A stretch of DNA of 64,000 nt from Paenibacillus psychroresistens (lineage in GTDB: Bacteria > Bacillota > Bacilli > Paenibacillales > NBRC-103111), in the NCBI RefSeq assembly GCF_009728935.1, contig NZ_CP034235.1, positions 4,254,001 to 4,318,000 of the forward strand, given 5' to 3'. The first letter of the stretch is position 1. Every line of letters begins with the position of its first letter. Positions 25,337 to 33,684 of the stretch are shown here, one piece after another. Below the pieces are notes generated by a model. The model was not told the DNA's origin. It worked only from the letters and a program-made list of their open reading frames with translations, and made no database searches. The position numbers were made by a program, and so were the translations under genes.

Positions 25337-25594
25337 TTATTCTATCTTGGATGCCAAAAACGCACCAATAACGCTTAATGCTTCCACTTCTTGTTCGCCC
25401 TCTGTAATCAGAATAATCTTCTCACCATAAGTAGCTCCTACAAATAAAACATTAATTAAGCTCTTTGCACTATAGCGTTTACCTTCTTTTTCAATAAATA
25501 CATCACAGCGGTACTTTTTGGATAACTCCACTAATTTCCGAGCAGGTCTAATATGGAGGCCTAACACGTTTTTTATTTCGAAGATATGCTGCAT
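25337..25594 (-). CDS. HPr-family phosphocarrier protein
   Basis: Relays phosphate from EI to the EIIA domain. His14 in GLHIRPA corresponds to the active His15, and Ser45 in KSLINVL to the regulatory Ser46 of Bacillus HPr. The residues after that Ser (LINVLFVG) differ from the usual IMGVMSLG, which contacts CcpA. This carrier may therefore work in transport rather than catabolite repression (inference). Length is 85 aa. It lies between the IIBC and EI genes behind a GGAGG site. Confidence 0.92.
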   Translation of the reverse strand: MQHIFEIKNVLGLHIRPARKLVELSKKYRCDVFIEKEGKRYSAKSLINVLFVGATYGEKIILITEGEQEVEALSVIGAFLASKIE

Positions 25595-25609
25595 GTTCGA
25601 CCTCCACGC

Positions 25610-27061
25610 TCAAAGTATTTTATCAATCTCATCTTTCAATCTTTCTGAATGCATTCCAAATATAATTTGCACAACACCTTGTCCAAGTCTCATGACTCCA
25701 GATGCACCTAGTTCCTTAAGTCTTTTATCGTCAACTAGCTTATCATTTTTGACAACAAGCCTTAGCCTAGTGATGCAAGCATCCATGCTTCCTATATTAT
25801 CAGCCCCTCCAATCGAAGCAAGCACTTGAGCTGCACTTTCTCGTATGGTGTTTTTAGGGGAACTGGCAGCGGGATTACTGGATTGCAGCTCATCCTCCCT
25901 GCCTGGTGTCTTCAAATTCAATTTAATGATCAGAAAACGAAATAATACATAATAGACTACACCGAAGCAAAGGCCAACTGGAATGATCAGCAACGGCTTA
26001 GTGGCTTGCTGAAAGCTAATTAAATAATCCAAAAAGCCAGCGGAAAAACCAAAGCCAAGCTTAATCCCAAGCGATGCAACAATGAAACCAGACAATCCTG
26101 TTAATATAGCATGAAAGATATATAATACGGGAGCCGCAAACATGAATGCAAACTCCATCGGTTCCGTTACTCCAGTTAGAAATGAAGTAAGCGCTACTCC
26201 GAAAAACACTGATTTAATAACCTTCCGTTTCTCAGGTTTAGCCGTATGAATTATCGCCAAAGCTCCTGCTGGCAAAGCAAACATCATAATTGGATAAAAC
26301 CCTGTCATGAACATACCAGCCGATTTATCTCCAGCAAAAAAGCGCGCCAGGTCTCCGTGAACTTCAGAACCCGTTGGACCCCTAAAGCTGCCGATCTGAA
26401 ACCAAGCTATATTATTAATAATATGATGGAGGCCAAAAGGGATCAATAAGCGATTAGCTATCCCAAAAATGGCAGCACCCACTCCACCCAGCCCTACTGT
26501 CCACCTTCCGAATGTATCCAAGCTTTGTTGAATAGGTCCCCAAATCACTCCTAATAGGATCGCTACAATGATCATAATCAGCGAAGTAATGATCGGGACT
26601 GCTCGTTTCCCACTAAAAAATGCTAGCCAATCTGGAAGCTGGACCTTATGGAATCTTTTGAACACATATGCAGAGATAATCCCAGCTATAATCCCGCCAA
26701 CCACACCCATATCAAGCTCCATATTGGTTTGCACAATATTCTTAAAGGCAAGTGGGACTTTATCCAATACGGTAATTAATACCTCATAAGCAATCGCAGC
26801 CGCAAGTGCCGCAACCGCATCTCCAGCAAGGCCAATAGCAACGCCAATCGCGAATATAAGTGGCAAATTATTAAAAATCGCCTCACCACCCGCTAACAAG
26901 AAAGGAGCTACGAATTGATTAATAAAACCGCCAAAAGAGTTTCCTAAATGAAAATCTTTTATGTAATCTATTTTACCAAAGCGTTGTAGTAGTGCTGCTG
27001 CGGGTAGAGTTGCTACAGGTAACATTAGTGACTTACCGATTTTTTGCAAAAAAGCTATCAT
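25610..27061 (-). CDS. PTS IIBC, glucose/N-acetylglucosamine family
   Basis: Membrane sugar transporter with about ten hydrophobic segments in the IIC part (residues 1-370) and a C-terminal IIB domain. The phospho-Cys is Cys429 in MDACITRLR. GLHHIINNIAWFQIG and SVFFGVALTSFLTGVTEPME are typical IIC blocks, closest in my reading to N-acetylglucosamine transporters (NagP/NagE); glucose or glucosamine is possible. A Pro/Ser-rich linker joins IIC and IIB. The IIA domain is encoded separately by the gene immediately upstream. Confidence 0.9.
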   Translation of the reverse strand: MIAFLQKIGKSLMLPVATLPAAALLQRFGKIDYIKDFHLGNSFGGFINQFVAPFLLAGGEAIFNNLPLIFAIGVAIGLAGDAVAALAAAIAYEVLITVLDKVPLAFKNIVQTNMELDMGVVGGIIAGIISAYVFKRFHKVQLPDWLAFFSGKRAVPIITSLIMIIVAILLGVIWGPIQQSLDTFGRWTVGLGGVGAAIFGIANRLLIPFGLHHIINNIAWFQIGSFRGPTGSEVHGDLARFFAGDKSAGMFMTGFYPIMMFALPAGALAIIHTAKPEKRKVIKSVFFGVALTSFLTGVTEPMEFAFMFAAPVLYIFHAILTGLSGFIVASLGIKLGFGFSAGFLDYLISFQQATKPLLIIPVGLCFGVVYYVLFRFLIIKLNLKTPGREDELQSSNPAASSPKNTIRESAAQVLASIGGADNIGSMDACITRLRLVVKNDKLVDDKRLKELGASGVMRLGQGVVQIIFGMHSERLKDEIDKIL

Positions 27062-27094
27062 GCAAATTCACCACTCTCCACAGTCATGACACAA

Positions 27095-27562
27095 CTAAAC
27101 AGGTAAAACCACATTCATCATTCCTGAATCACCTGCAAGAACGGTTTTATAGTCGCTATCAATCTCCACCCGGTAATCCTCATTAGCTACCACGATTGGA
27201 GTCCAAGTGCTATACCCCAAGCTTTGAATGTACTCCAAATCAATCTCCATCATTAATTGTCCTGCTGATACCTGATCGCCATTTGCAACATGTGCAATGA
27301 ACCCATCACCTTGCAAACCTACAGTATTCAATCCAAAATGCACTAGCAATTGGAGACCAGAAGCATGTTGAATAATAATCGCATGTTTAGTACTAACCAA
27401 GTGAAGCACGATACCATCAAAAGGAGCCAATAGCCGGCCATTTGTTGGGATAATCGCTACACCGTCACCCATATGTTTAAGCGCAAAAGCTTGGTCCGGG
27501 ACCTGCTCTAGTCGGATGACTTCCCCGCTTAATGGAGAAGCTATCGCAATTGTTTGTTTCAT
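27095..27562 (-). CDS. PTS IIA component, glucose family
   Basis: Soluble IIA-Glc-type carrier (155 aa). His75 in LLVHFGLNTVG is the phosphorylation site, with the partner His60 in STKHAIIIQHASG; the spacing of 15 residues matches the family. The protein opens IASPLSGEVIRLEQVPD, as in Crr. The start MKQTIAIAS is chosen because AAGGGG lies seven bases from this ATG and one base from the ATG two codons earlier. It lies between the antiterminator and the IIBC gene of the same operon. Confidence 0.93.
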   Translation of the reverse strand: MKQTIAIASPLSGEVIRLEQVPDQAFALKHMGDGVAIIPTNGRLLAPFDGIVLHLVSTKHAIIIQHASGLQLLVHFGLNTVGLQGDGFIAHVANGDQVSAGQLMMEIDLEYIQSLGYSTWTPIVVANEDYRVEIDSDYKTVLAGDSGMMNVVLPV

Positions 27563-27573
27563 ACCCATTCCCC

Positions 27574-28434
27574 TTACTTTTTCCCTAGTACTTGAAACAA
27601 TCTATATAAATGCATAACCATAAAACCAATCTCATCCTCAGGCACCTCTGTATGCAGCTGATCTTTCATCAACTCACTTAACTCCAAAGCGAGCTGGTAC
27701 TCGTCCTTATAATTCTTTTTCATTTCGGCCAAGAATGGATTAGCCACCAATTGGACTTGAATGATTCGCTCAATGCAAAAGCGCAAATGAGTAATCAAGC
27801 TAATATAATGAGCGCCTTCTCTTGGGATTTGGATCTCCTTGCGTATCTCGATCAACTCAATCATTTCATTTATTAAATTAGTGAACTTAACTAGCTGTCC
27901 TACTGAAACGTTGCTGACTGCAGAATAAACGTGGAAGGTTAAAAAACCAACCTCATCTTCGGGCACTGTTAACTTAAAAGCCTCACTTATCATCTGGGCA
28001 GCCTTCTGGGCAATTTCAAATTCCTTGGGATAAAACATCTTCGTTTCATATAAGAATGGATTAATGATTTCCATATTATTTCTCAGACGATAAACAGCGA
28101 ATTGAATATGACTGGGAAGTGCTAAGTACACCTTGTTATGTACCTCTTTTTTGAAATCAGCTTCCATCAATGCAATGATTTTTTCGGAAATATGCAGTAC
28201 CTCAGGATCAATATCTTCAAGCAAGGATTGATATTGTCTCAGCTGATCACGATCATCCAAACGAAACCGTTTTTCAATACGTGGATCCTTGGCATCAATC
28301 CAGCCTCCATCCTTAGACGCAAAGCCGATTCCTTTGCCAAGCAATATAAGCTCGACACCGGTGCTAATATCCTTAATTAACAAAACATTATTACCGATTA
28401 CTCGATCAATTTTGAAACCATGATCCTGTTGCAT
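27574..28434 (-). CDS. PRD-containing transcriptional antiterminator, GlcT/LicT type
   Basis: RNA-binding antiterminator (286 aa). The N-terminal CAT domain (about residues 1-60, RVIGNNVLLIKDISTGVELI, GKGIGFASKDGG) binds a RAT hairpin. Two PTS regulation domains follow, containing conserved His in LALPSHIQFAVYR with FLTFHVYSAVSN, and in GAHYISLITHLRFCIER with MVMHLYRLF. Phosphorylation of these by the PTS sets activity in the family. The gene is first in the PTS operon. A RAT-like element and terminator lie directly upstream, so it should control its own operon. Confidence 0.92.
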   Translation of the reverse strand: MQQDHGFKIDRVIGNNVLLIKDISTGVELILLGKGIGFASKDGGWIDAKDPRIEKRFRLDDRDQLRQYQSLLEDIDPEVLHISEKIIALMEADFKKEVHNKVYLALPSHIQFAVYRLRNNMEIINPFLYETKMFYPKEFEIAQKAAQMISEAFKLTVPEDEVGFLTFHVYSAVSNVSVGQLVKFTNLINEMIELIEIRKEIQIPREGAHYISLITHLRFCIERIIQVQLVANPFLAEMKKNYKDEYQLALELSELMKDQLHTEVPEDEIGFMVMHLYRLFQVLGKK

Positions 28435-28488
28435 TAACCTTCACCATCCTTAACTTGGCTTTACAATTAGCTAAATAAAAATGAGCCC

Positions 28489-28547
28489 AAAAAAGATTTC
28501 TATTCTTGCTAGAAATCCTTCAACGGCTCATGCCTTCTTCAGTAACA
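28489..28547 (-). promoter_or_regulatory. RAT antiterminator and terminator in the PTS leader
   Basis: On the minus strand TGTTACTGAAGAAGGCATGA (from 28547) matches the ribonucleic antiterminator pattern of GlcT-controlled ptsG leaders. It is followed by a terminator: GATTTCTA and TAGAAATC (28517-28495) form an eight-base stem, then six T. An ATGAGCC before the stem can also pair with GGGCTCAT after it. Binding of the antiterminator encoded just downstream should block the terminator. Confidence 0.82.
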
Positions 28548-28571
28548 TGCCAGTATGAATAGTCTACCCCA

Positions 28572-28601
28572 ACAATACTTTAAAAAAGCCTGCATTGTCA
28601 A
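28572..28601 (-). promoter_or_regulatory. Promoter of the PTS operon
   Basis: TTGACA (28596-28601) and TATTGT (28572-28577), 18 bases apart on the minus strand, overlap the end of the thioesterase gene and lie just upstream of the RAT element. Confidence 0.7.
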
Positions 28602-29122
28602 TATGCTCGTGGCTCCCATGGATCATTTGTAGTCAGGAAAGCTGCAAGCTTTTTGCTTTCCGTCCTGCGGGCTTTTCGTATTTGCGATCTTTGCGGTGCT
28701 GATTCATGAAGTTCAATCTCTTCTTCTGTCTCAGGTATGACTTCGGGTACAGAAATCGGATTTTTTAAACTATCCATCGCTACAAAGGTTAAAAAAGCTG
28801 TAGCTGCTATCTTTCTTTCGCCGCTCATTAAATCCTCTGCGATAATTTTCACAAACACTTCCATTGAGCTTTTACCCGTATACGTGACAAAGGATTCCAA
28901 ACACACGGAATCGCTGGGGTTTATCGGAAGTAAAAAATCGACGGAATCTGTCGAAGCTGTTACGACAGATTGCCGACAATGCCTAGTCGCCGAAATCGAA
29001 GCAATATCGTCGATATAAGACATCAGTTTTCCACCAAACAAGGTATTGTGATTATTCACATCCGTGGGGAAAACCCGATTTGTTTTGACTACTCTTGAAT
29101 CCCTAATATATCTTGCCTGCAT
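28598..29122 (-). CDS. Hotdog-fold acyl-CoA thioesterase
   Basis: Probable cytosolic acyl-CoA hydrolase of the YkhA/YciA family. It shows VFPTDVNNHNTLFGGKLMSY, with the catalytic Asp-type position in the second half (IDDIASISATRHC), and ASTDSVDFLLPI. The start MQARYIRDSR has AGGAG seven bases upstream; the frame is open 20 codons further without a site. Length is 174 aa, with a basic C-terminal tail (QIRKARRTESKKL). It stands alone between the SDR gene and the PTS operon, whose promoter overlaps its stop codon. The physiological substrate is not deducible. Confidence 0.9.
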   Translation of the reverse strand: MQARYIRDSRVVKTNRVFPTDVNNHNTLFGGKLMSYIDDIASISATRHCRQSVVTASTDSVDFLLPINPSDSVCLESFVTYTGKSSMEVFVKIIAEDLMSGERKIAATAFLTFVAMDSLKNPISVPEVIPETEEEIELHESAPQRSQIRKARRTESKKLAAFLTTNDPWEPRAY

Positions 29123-29210
29123 ATAAACGCTCCTATTCACAAACTCGTTATGGTTTAGTGCGAGTTTCTGAAATTTTAGCATTTATAGGCAGGTTTTAAC
29201 AAGGTGTTTA

Positions 29211-29972
29211 TTACCAAGGCAGCTCATCATCTAAAAAGTAAAACTTCCCGGTCGGACCATCATTGGACAAAGTCGCGAGCTTTACGCTAGTTTTGCTGCC
29301 ATCGTTAACATCCATTTCAGCATATTGCCCGCCTATTTCGGTCTTTACCCAGCCTGGGTGAACAGAATTAACCTTTATAGCAGTATCACGAAGCTCATGT
29401 GCAAGATGGACTGTGAATGCATTTAATGCTGTCTTAGAGCTATCGTAAGCAAGCAGCTTTACATTGAATATTTGAGACTCAGGATTGCCATGAACTGTAA
29501 GCGATCCAAGAACACTGGATAAGTTTACAATCCTTCCTGAAGACGATAAACGGATGAGCGGAAGCAAAAGCTGAGTAGCTTCAATCAGGCTGAAGAAGTT
29601 TGCATCAAACGTTTCACGTAAAACAGCTGACGAAACAGTACTTGTATTATTCATGGGTTGGAGATGTTCAACTTCTTTTTGTACGCCTGCATTGTTTATT
29701 AGAATATCAAGCTTGCCATGATTTTTGTTGAAATAATCATACGCCCCTTGACGATCTTCAGCCGATGTCACATCGAATAGAAGACTTTCAGCTTGAATAC
29801 CTTCTGAACGAAGTGCTTCCGCTGCTGCTTGGCCTTTTTTGGAATCGCGCGCACCAATAACTACCGTTGCACCGAGCTTACCTAGCTCACGAGCTGTTTC
29901 TAAACCAATTCCACGATTCCCGCCTGTTATAAAAGCTACCTTACCCTCAAGATTGTTAGTGTTTGTTGTCAT
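29211..29972 (-). CDS. Short-chain dehydrogenase/reductase
   Basis: Classical SDR (253 aa). The cofactor loop is ITGGNRGIGLETA, the NNAG block is DILINNAGVQKE, and the catalytic Tyr-x3-Lys is in LAYDSSKTALNAF with a Ser block (IVNLSSVLGSL) before it. VHPGWVKTEIGG is the post-catalytic segment. It resembles carbonyl-reductase-like SDRs of unknown substrate. A TetR-family gene lies upstream in the same direction, and an operator-like palindrome (30005-30020) lies between them, so it is probably the regulator's target. Confidence 0.92.
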   Translation of the reverse strand: MTTNTNNLEGKVAFITGGNRGIGLETARELGKLGATVVIGARDSKKGQAAAEALRSEGIQAESLLFDVTSAEDRQGAYDYFNKNHGKLDILINNAGVQKEVEHLQPMNNTSTVSSAVLRETFDANFFSLIEATQLLLPLIRLSSSGRIVNLSSVLGSLTVHGNPESQIFNVKLLAYDSSKTALNAFTVHLAHELRDTAIKVNSVHPGWVKTEIGGQYAEMDVNDGSKTSVKLATLSNDGPTGKFYFLDDELPW

Positions 29973-30004
29973 TTTAAAGTCTCCTCTAATTTATATTTTT
30001 ATTA

Positions 30005-30020
30005 TTGGGAATGATCATTC
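30005..30020. promoter_or_regulatory. Operator-like palindrome upstream of the SDR gene
   Basis: TTGGGAATGATCATTC contains the perfect palindrome GAATGATCATTC and lies about 33 bases before the SDR start. A near copy, TTGGGAACGATCAGTA, lies upstream of the TetR gene at 30674-30689. A shared TetR-type operator is the simplest reading. Confidence 0.6.
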
Positions 30021-30038
30021 TAATTATTTCAAAAAAAA

Positions 30039-30614
30039 TCAATTCAGGATTGCCAAGGTTGTGTTAACAATCATTTCTAGCTTTTTCTTATCATCTGTAG
30101 TTTTAACCATAACTCGCAAGCCTATCCAAGCATTGTTCAAATAATAGGACAGAAGCTCAGCATCATGATGCTCGGCAATTTCACCTGTTTGCTGCCCACT
30201 TGTTATCAGCTCGTAAAACAGCTTCTCTGAATTAAAAATATCCTCATTAACAAAAGCTGCCGTATCTGTATCGTGCATGGCTAACTCGACTGCTGTATTA
30301 ACCATCAGGCAACCTTTAGGCTGATCCCCAACCAAATAAATCGTCATTTCGAACATTTGCCTTATCGCCTGTTTTGCCGAATTGGATTGCTCCACTCGAT
30401 TTTTAATATTTGCCGTCATTATTGTCTTATATCGGTTCATTACCTCCATATATAAAGAATGTTTGTCACCAAACGTATCATACAGACTTCTTCTATGAAT
30501 GCCCATATGAGAGACGAGCTCCTGCATCGAGGTTTTCTCGTAGCCCTGCCTCCAGAATAAATCCATGGCTTTGTTTAACACTGTATTAACTTCAAACTCT
30601 TTGCTTCTTGCCAT
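30039..30614 (-). CDS. TetR-family transcriptional regulator
   Basis: DNA-binding repressor with an N-terminal helix-turn-helix: VLNKAMDLFWRQGYEKTSMQ, ELVSHMGIHRRSLYDTFGDK. The C-terminal ligand-binding domain has the GCLMVNTAVELAMHD block typical of the YxaF/LmrA-like group. The ATG of MARSKEFEV is preferred; a GTG four codons earlier also opens the frame, and neither has an ideal site. Product 191 aa. It probably regulates itself and the SDR gene downstream through the two similar operator-like sites. Confidence 0.9.
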   Translation of the reverse strand: MARSKEFEVNTVLNKAMDLFWRQGYEKTSMQELVSHMGIHRRSLYDTFGDKHSLYMEVMNRYKTIMTANIKNRVEQSNSAKQAIRQMFEMTIYLVGDQPKGCLMVNTAVELAMHDTDTAAFVNEDIFNSEKLFYELITSGQQTGEIAEHHDAELLSYYLNNAWIGLRVMVKTTDDKKKLEMIVNTTLAILN

Positions 30615-30673
30615 GAAGTTTCTCACGCCCTTTGAAATCCAATGTTTCTGTCTACAAAAGCTATAATATCATA

Positions 30674-30689
30674 TTGGGAACGATCAGTA
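30674..30689. promoter_or_regulatory. Operator-like site upstream of the TetR gene
   Basis: TTGGGAACGATCAGTA, about 60 bases before the regulator start, shares 12 of the first 13 positions with the site upstream of the SDR gene. It fits autoregulation. Confidence 0.5.
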
Positions 30690-30846
30690 AAGAATTAAAT
30701 TTTTACTAGTATTCAGAGACATCCTTATCTCTGCTAATGTTTCCCTCTTACTCTTATAATCCAATATAAAGAAAAAGACCTCCACCCAAGAATCCAGAAG
30801 ATTCTTAAATGAAAGCCTAATTCTAATAAATAAGTATTTTTGAGTA

Positions 30847-31119
30847 TTACTGTATACCGTCTTTAAGTGCTTTGCCCGGTTTAAACGATGGTACTTTGCT
30901 TGCTGCGATTTCGATTTCTTGACCTGTTTGTGGATTGCGTCCTTTACGTGCAGAACGTTCACGAACTTCAAAGTTACCAAAACCTACTAATTGTACTTTA
31001 TCGCCGCCTTTTAGAGCGTCGGAAATCGCTTCAAAAACAGATTCAACTGCTTTAGTTGCATCCTTTTTGCTAAGCTCGGACAATTCAGCTACTTTTGAAA
31101 TCAACTCGGATTTATTCAT
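30847..31119 (-). CDS. hbs: Nucleoid protein HU
   Basis: Small histone-like DNA-bending protein (90 aa). It has MNKSELISKVAELSELSKKD, the GFGNFEVRERSARKGRNPQT arm region and the VPSFKPGKALKD end, all close to Bacillus HU. The start is the ATG eight bases after GAGGAGG; an in-frame GTG three codons earlier would overlap the site. It is monocistronic with its own promoter. In B. subtilis the next genes are mtrA and mtrB; here about 11 kb of other genes intervene before mtrB. Confidence 0.97.
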   Translation of the reverse strand: MNKSELISKVAELSELSKKDATKAVESVFEAISDALKGGDKVQLVGFGNFEVRERSARKGRNPQTGQEIEIAASKVPSFKPGKALKDGIQ

Positions 31120-31219
31120 GCCATTCACCTCCTCATATTCACTAATTTCTGGCTATACTCTCTTGTGTTAACCGTTTAGGCGATAAATATACGTACAGCA
31201 TACTAAAACGGACAAATTT

Positions 31220-31248
31220 ATAGTAATACACTACGAAATCTTTTACAA
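31220..31248 (-). promoter_or_regulatory. Promoter of the HU gene
   Basis: TTGTAA (31243-31248) and TACTAT (31220-31225), 17 bases apart on the minus strand, lie about 100 bases before hbs and after the spoIVA terminator. An adjacent TATAAA (minus strand, slightly downstream) has a 20-base spacing, so the exact -10 is uncertain. Confidence 0.45.
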
Positions 31249-31305
31249 GGTTTAATGGGCATTATTTCAAAATAAACACGTAAAATGGTTATTTTCTCCT
31301 ATAAA

Positions 31306-31334
31306 AATTAAAAGAACGCCCCGAAGAGCGCTCT
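31306..31334 (-). terminator. Terminator of spoIVA
   Basis: A seven-base stem AGAGCGC/GCGTTCT (one G-T pair) is followed by a T-rich tract on the minus strand, about 20 bases after the spoIVA stop. Confidence 0.7.
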
Positions 31335-31353
31335 CTGAACCTTGCTTACCGTA

Positions 31354-32832
31354 TTATAGAATAATGGCTATTAATCCGCCAGAGCCTTCATTAATGATGC
31401 GTCCCAGCGTCTCTTGCAGCTTGTAGCGAGCATTATCCGGCATCATGGCAAGCTTGCCTTGAATGCCTTCTCGTACAATCGAATGAAGCGATCGACCAAA
31501 TATGTCGGATTCCCAAATCTTCAGTGGATTTTGTTCAAAATCCTGCATTAGATATCGCACAAGCTCTTCACTTTGCTTCTCAGTCCCGATAATAGGTGAG
31601 AATTCGGATTCAACGTCTACACGAATCATATGGATAGATGGAGCCGTTGCCCGTAAGCGTACACCAAATCTGGCACCTTGACGAATCAGCTCGGGTTCAT
31701 CTAAAACCATCTCCGCTATAGTTGGGGAAGCTATCCCATATCCCGTTGTTTTGACCATTTCCAACGCTTCGGCAAATTGGTCGTATTCTCGTTTGGCGTG
31801 CGTGAAATCCTGCATAAGCTGCAGTAGATGATCTTTGCCGCGAATCTCAACACCAACCACTTCCATTAAGATCTGATCATAGAGCTCATCAGGTGCATAT
31901 AAATCAATTTCGGCAATTCCTTGGCCCATATTCATCCCTGCTAAAGCAGCACGATCAATAAACTCATAATTGGCAAATTGTCCAACTACACGATCAACAT
32001 CACGTAATCTGCGTATATCCTGTACGGTTTCACGAACCGAATTCTCAAAGCGGCTGCGCAACCAATGGTTTTCGTCCAAAACCATTACCCAGCTTGGTAA
32101 ATTCACATTAACCTCATGCACAGGAAATTCATAAAGAACTTCTCTTAGTGCCGATGTCACTTCTTCTTCACCCATAGTAGCAGCACTTAGGGCCATGACA
32201 GGAATATCATACTTGGAAGCCAATTCATTTCTCAGCTCAATTGCCGATTCACCGTAAGGTTTCATAGAGTTGATGATGAGAATAAAAGGTTTGCCTACTT
32301 CCTTCAGTTCTGCAATTACCCGCTCTTCTGCATCCACATAGGAGGATCGAGGAATTTCAGAAATACTGCCATCCGTAGTAATGACAACCCCTAAGGTGGA
32401 ATGCTCCTGAATGACTTTGCGTGTCCCAATCTCAGCTGCCTCTTGAAAAGGAATAGGCTCATCGAACCAAGGTGTTGTGATCATACGAGGTCCATTCTCA
32501 TCCTCATAGCCTTTTGCTCCGACTACGGCATAACCTACACAATCAACAAGTCTTACATTGACATTAAGGCCTTCAGCGACTGTAATTTGCACGGCATTAT
32601 TAGGTACAAATTTAGGCTCAGTCGTCATAATCGTACGTCCCGCTGCACTTTGCGGCAGCTCATCAATAGCCCTAATCCGATCGGATTCATTGCGAATGTT
32701 CGGTAGCACAACCGTTTCCATAAATCGTTTAATAAAAGTAGATTTGCCAGTTCGGACAGCACCAACTACACCCAGGTATATATCACCCCCGGTTCGTTCT
32801 GCAATATCCTTGAAAATATCGACCTTCTCCAA
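31354..32832 (-). CDS. spoIVA: Stage IV sporulation protein A, spore coat ATPase
   Basis: Made in the mother cell. It binds the outer forespore membrane and polymerises with ATP to form the base of the coat. The Walker A loop GAVRTGKST is at residues 24-32 (Lys30, as in B. subtilis). The sequence is conserved to the C-terminal NEGSGGLIAIIL, which helps recruit it to the membrane. The start is TTG (LEKVDIFKD), seven bases after AGGAGG. The frame is open nine codons further, but only this start gives 492 aa, the B. subtilis length. Confidence 0.98.
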   Translation of the reverse strand: MEKVDIFKDIAERTGGDIYLGVVGAVRTGKSTFIKRFMETVVLPNIRNESDRIRAIDELPQSAAGRTIMTTEPKFVPNNAVQITVAEGLNVNVRLVDCVGYAVVGAKGYEDENGPRMITTPWFDEPIPFQEAAEIGTRKVIQEHSTLGVVITTDGSISEIPRSSYVDAEERVIAELKEVGKPFILIINSMKPYGESAIELRNELASKYDIPVMALSAATMGEEEVTSALREVLYEFPVHEVNVNLPSWVMVLDENHWLRSRFENSVRETVQDIRRLRDVDRVVGQFANYEFIDRAALAGMNMGQGIAEIDLYAPDELYDQILMEVVGVEIRGKDHLLQLMQDFTHAKREYDQFAEALEMVKTTGYGIASPTIAEMVLDEPELIRQGARFGVRLRATAPSIHMIRVDVESEFSPIIGTEKQSEELVRYLMQDFEQNPLKIWESDIFGRSLHSIVREGIQGKLAMMPDNARYKLQETLGRIINEGSGGLIAIIL

Positions 32833-32921
32833 AATGATCCCTCCTACAAGTTCGTACATACACTTGGACTAGTAATCATTATATGAGCTCTATTTAATGA
32901 ATATGTCTATTTCAGAAAACT

Positions 32922-32961
32922 AAAAAAGCCCTCAGGTTCAATTGTTACGAACTTGAGGACT
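32922..32961 (-). terminator. Terminator after the YphF-like lipoprotein gene
   Basis: A 13-base stem with two mismatches (AGTCCTCAAGTTC with GAACCTGAGGGCT) is followed by six T on the minus strand, about 13 bases after the stop codon. Confidence 0.85.
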
Positions 32962-32973
32962 TTACGAGTACTG

Positions 32974-33684
32974 TTATTGCTCACTAAGGGTAGGCTGATT
33001 ATCCTTCCAATGATAAGGATAGGACCAAGCAGGAACGAAATAAGCTTGCTCCACTAACACTGTTCTTAAATCAAGCTTCGGATCCTCCGTTGGCTGCAAA
33101 CCATCTTTATTCATTGCCTTTAGCAGCTCTGGGGTATAATCGATGGCTATTCTCCCAGTATCATGAATCACAATTTCCAAAAGCTGATGGGAATAGGGAC
33201 TTTTGATTTGCGATGTTTTTGATGAAAGCTTATCTACATCTAAACGATAGAAATGATCGGCAACAGCTTCACCTTTAGGCAGCTTGCTAGTCTTTTTAAT
33301 ATAGGTATTCACCTGGCGTTGCAGCTCTAGCATTTGCTGATAGGAAGGCAAATCCATCAATTTAACTTCAGGCTTTGTTTCAACGTTCACCAATACATAA
33401 ATAGCTGTTCCGCCATTCTCAAATGCATTTGTTGGAACTGTACTGATCATGTTGTAATTTCTCAGCTTTGCGAAATCTACCAGATATTTCTCGTAAAGAG
33501 GAGTATCCTCCTCTTTATTCTGGATAGGTGGAACTCCGTTGCGTTTGATATATTGATCCACAGCCCCTTGTACAACATTGATAAATTCACCCGTAGCAGG
33601 CGCGTTTTGTTGTTTAATCTCGTTGCCATACACACAGCCAGTAAGCAATAAGGGAAGTAAAAGTAACATTAAATATTTTTTCAA
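32974..33684 (-). CDS. yphF: YphF-like lipoprotein
   Basis: Exported lipoprotein of unknown function (236 aa). A very short signal peptide (KKYLMLLLLPLLLTGC) ends in the lipobox LTGC. The start is TTG, about eight bases after AGAGGAA, and overlaps the TGA of the upstream ferredoxin gene. The open frame continues 35 codons upstream but reads through that ferredoxin in another frame. The mature part has no known catalytic motif. Position next to spoIVA, with gpsA and a yphE-like gene upstream, matches B. subtilis yphF; the assignment rests mainly on synteny. Confidence 0.75.
   Translation of the reverse strand: MKKYLMLLLLPLLLTGCVYGNEIKQQNAPATGEFINVVQGAVDQYIKRNGVPPIQNKEEDTPLYEKYLVDFAKLRNYNMISTVPTNAFENGGTAIYVLVNVETKPEVKLMDLPSYQQMLELQRQVNTYIKKTSKLPKGEAVADHFYRLDVDKLSSKTSQIKSPYSHQLLEIVIHDTGRIAIDYTPELLKAMNKDGLQPTEDPKLDLRTVLVEQAYFVPAWSYPYHWKDNQPTLSEQ

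Noticed and set aside
30770..30815. Terminator for the HU gene (AAGAATC/GATTCTT stem)
   Set aside because: The hairpin is present but the T-run begins about 11 bases after it, so it is not a convincing intrinsic terminator.
30684..30980. 98-codon minus-strand frame overlapping the HU gene
   Set aside because: It reads the end of the HU gene in another frame, is Lys/Ser-rich without a ribosome binding site, and continues into noncoding sequence.
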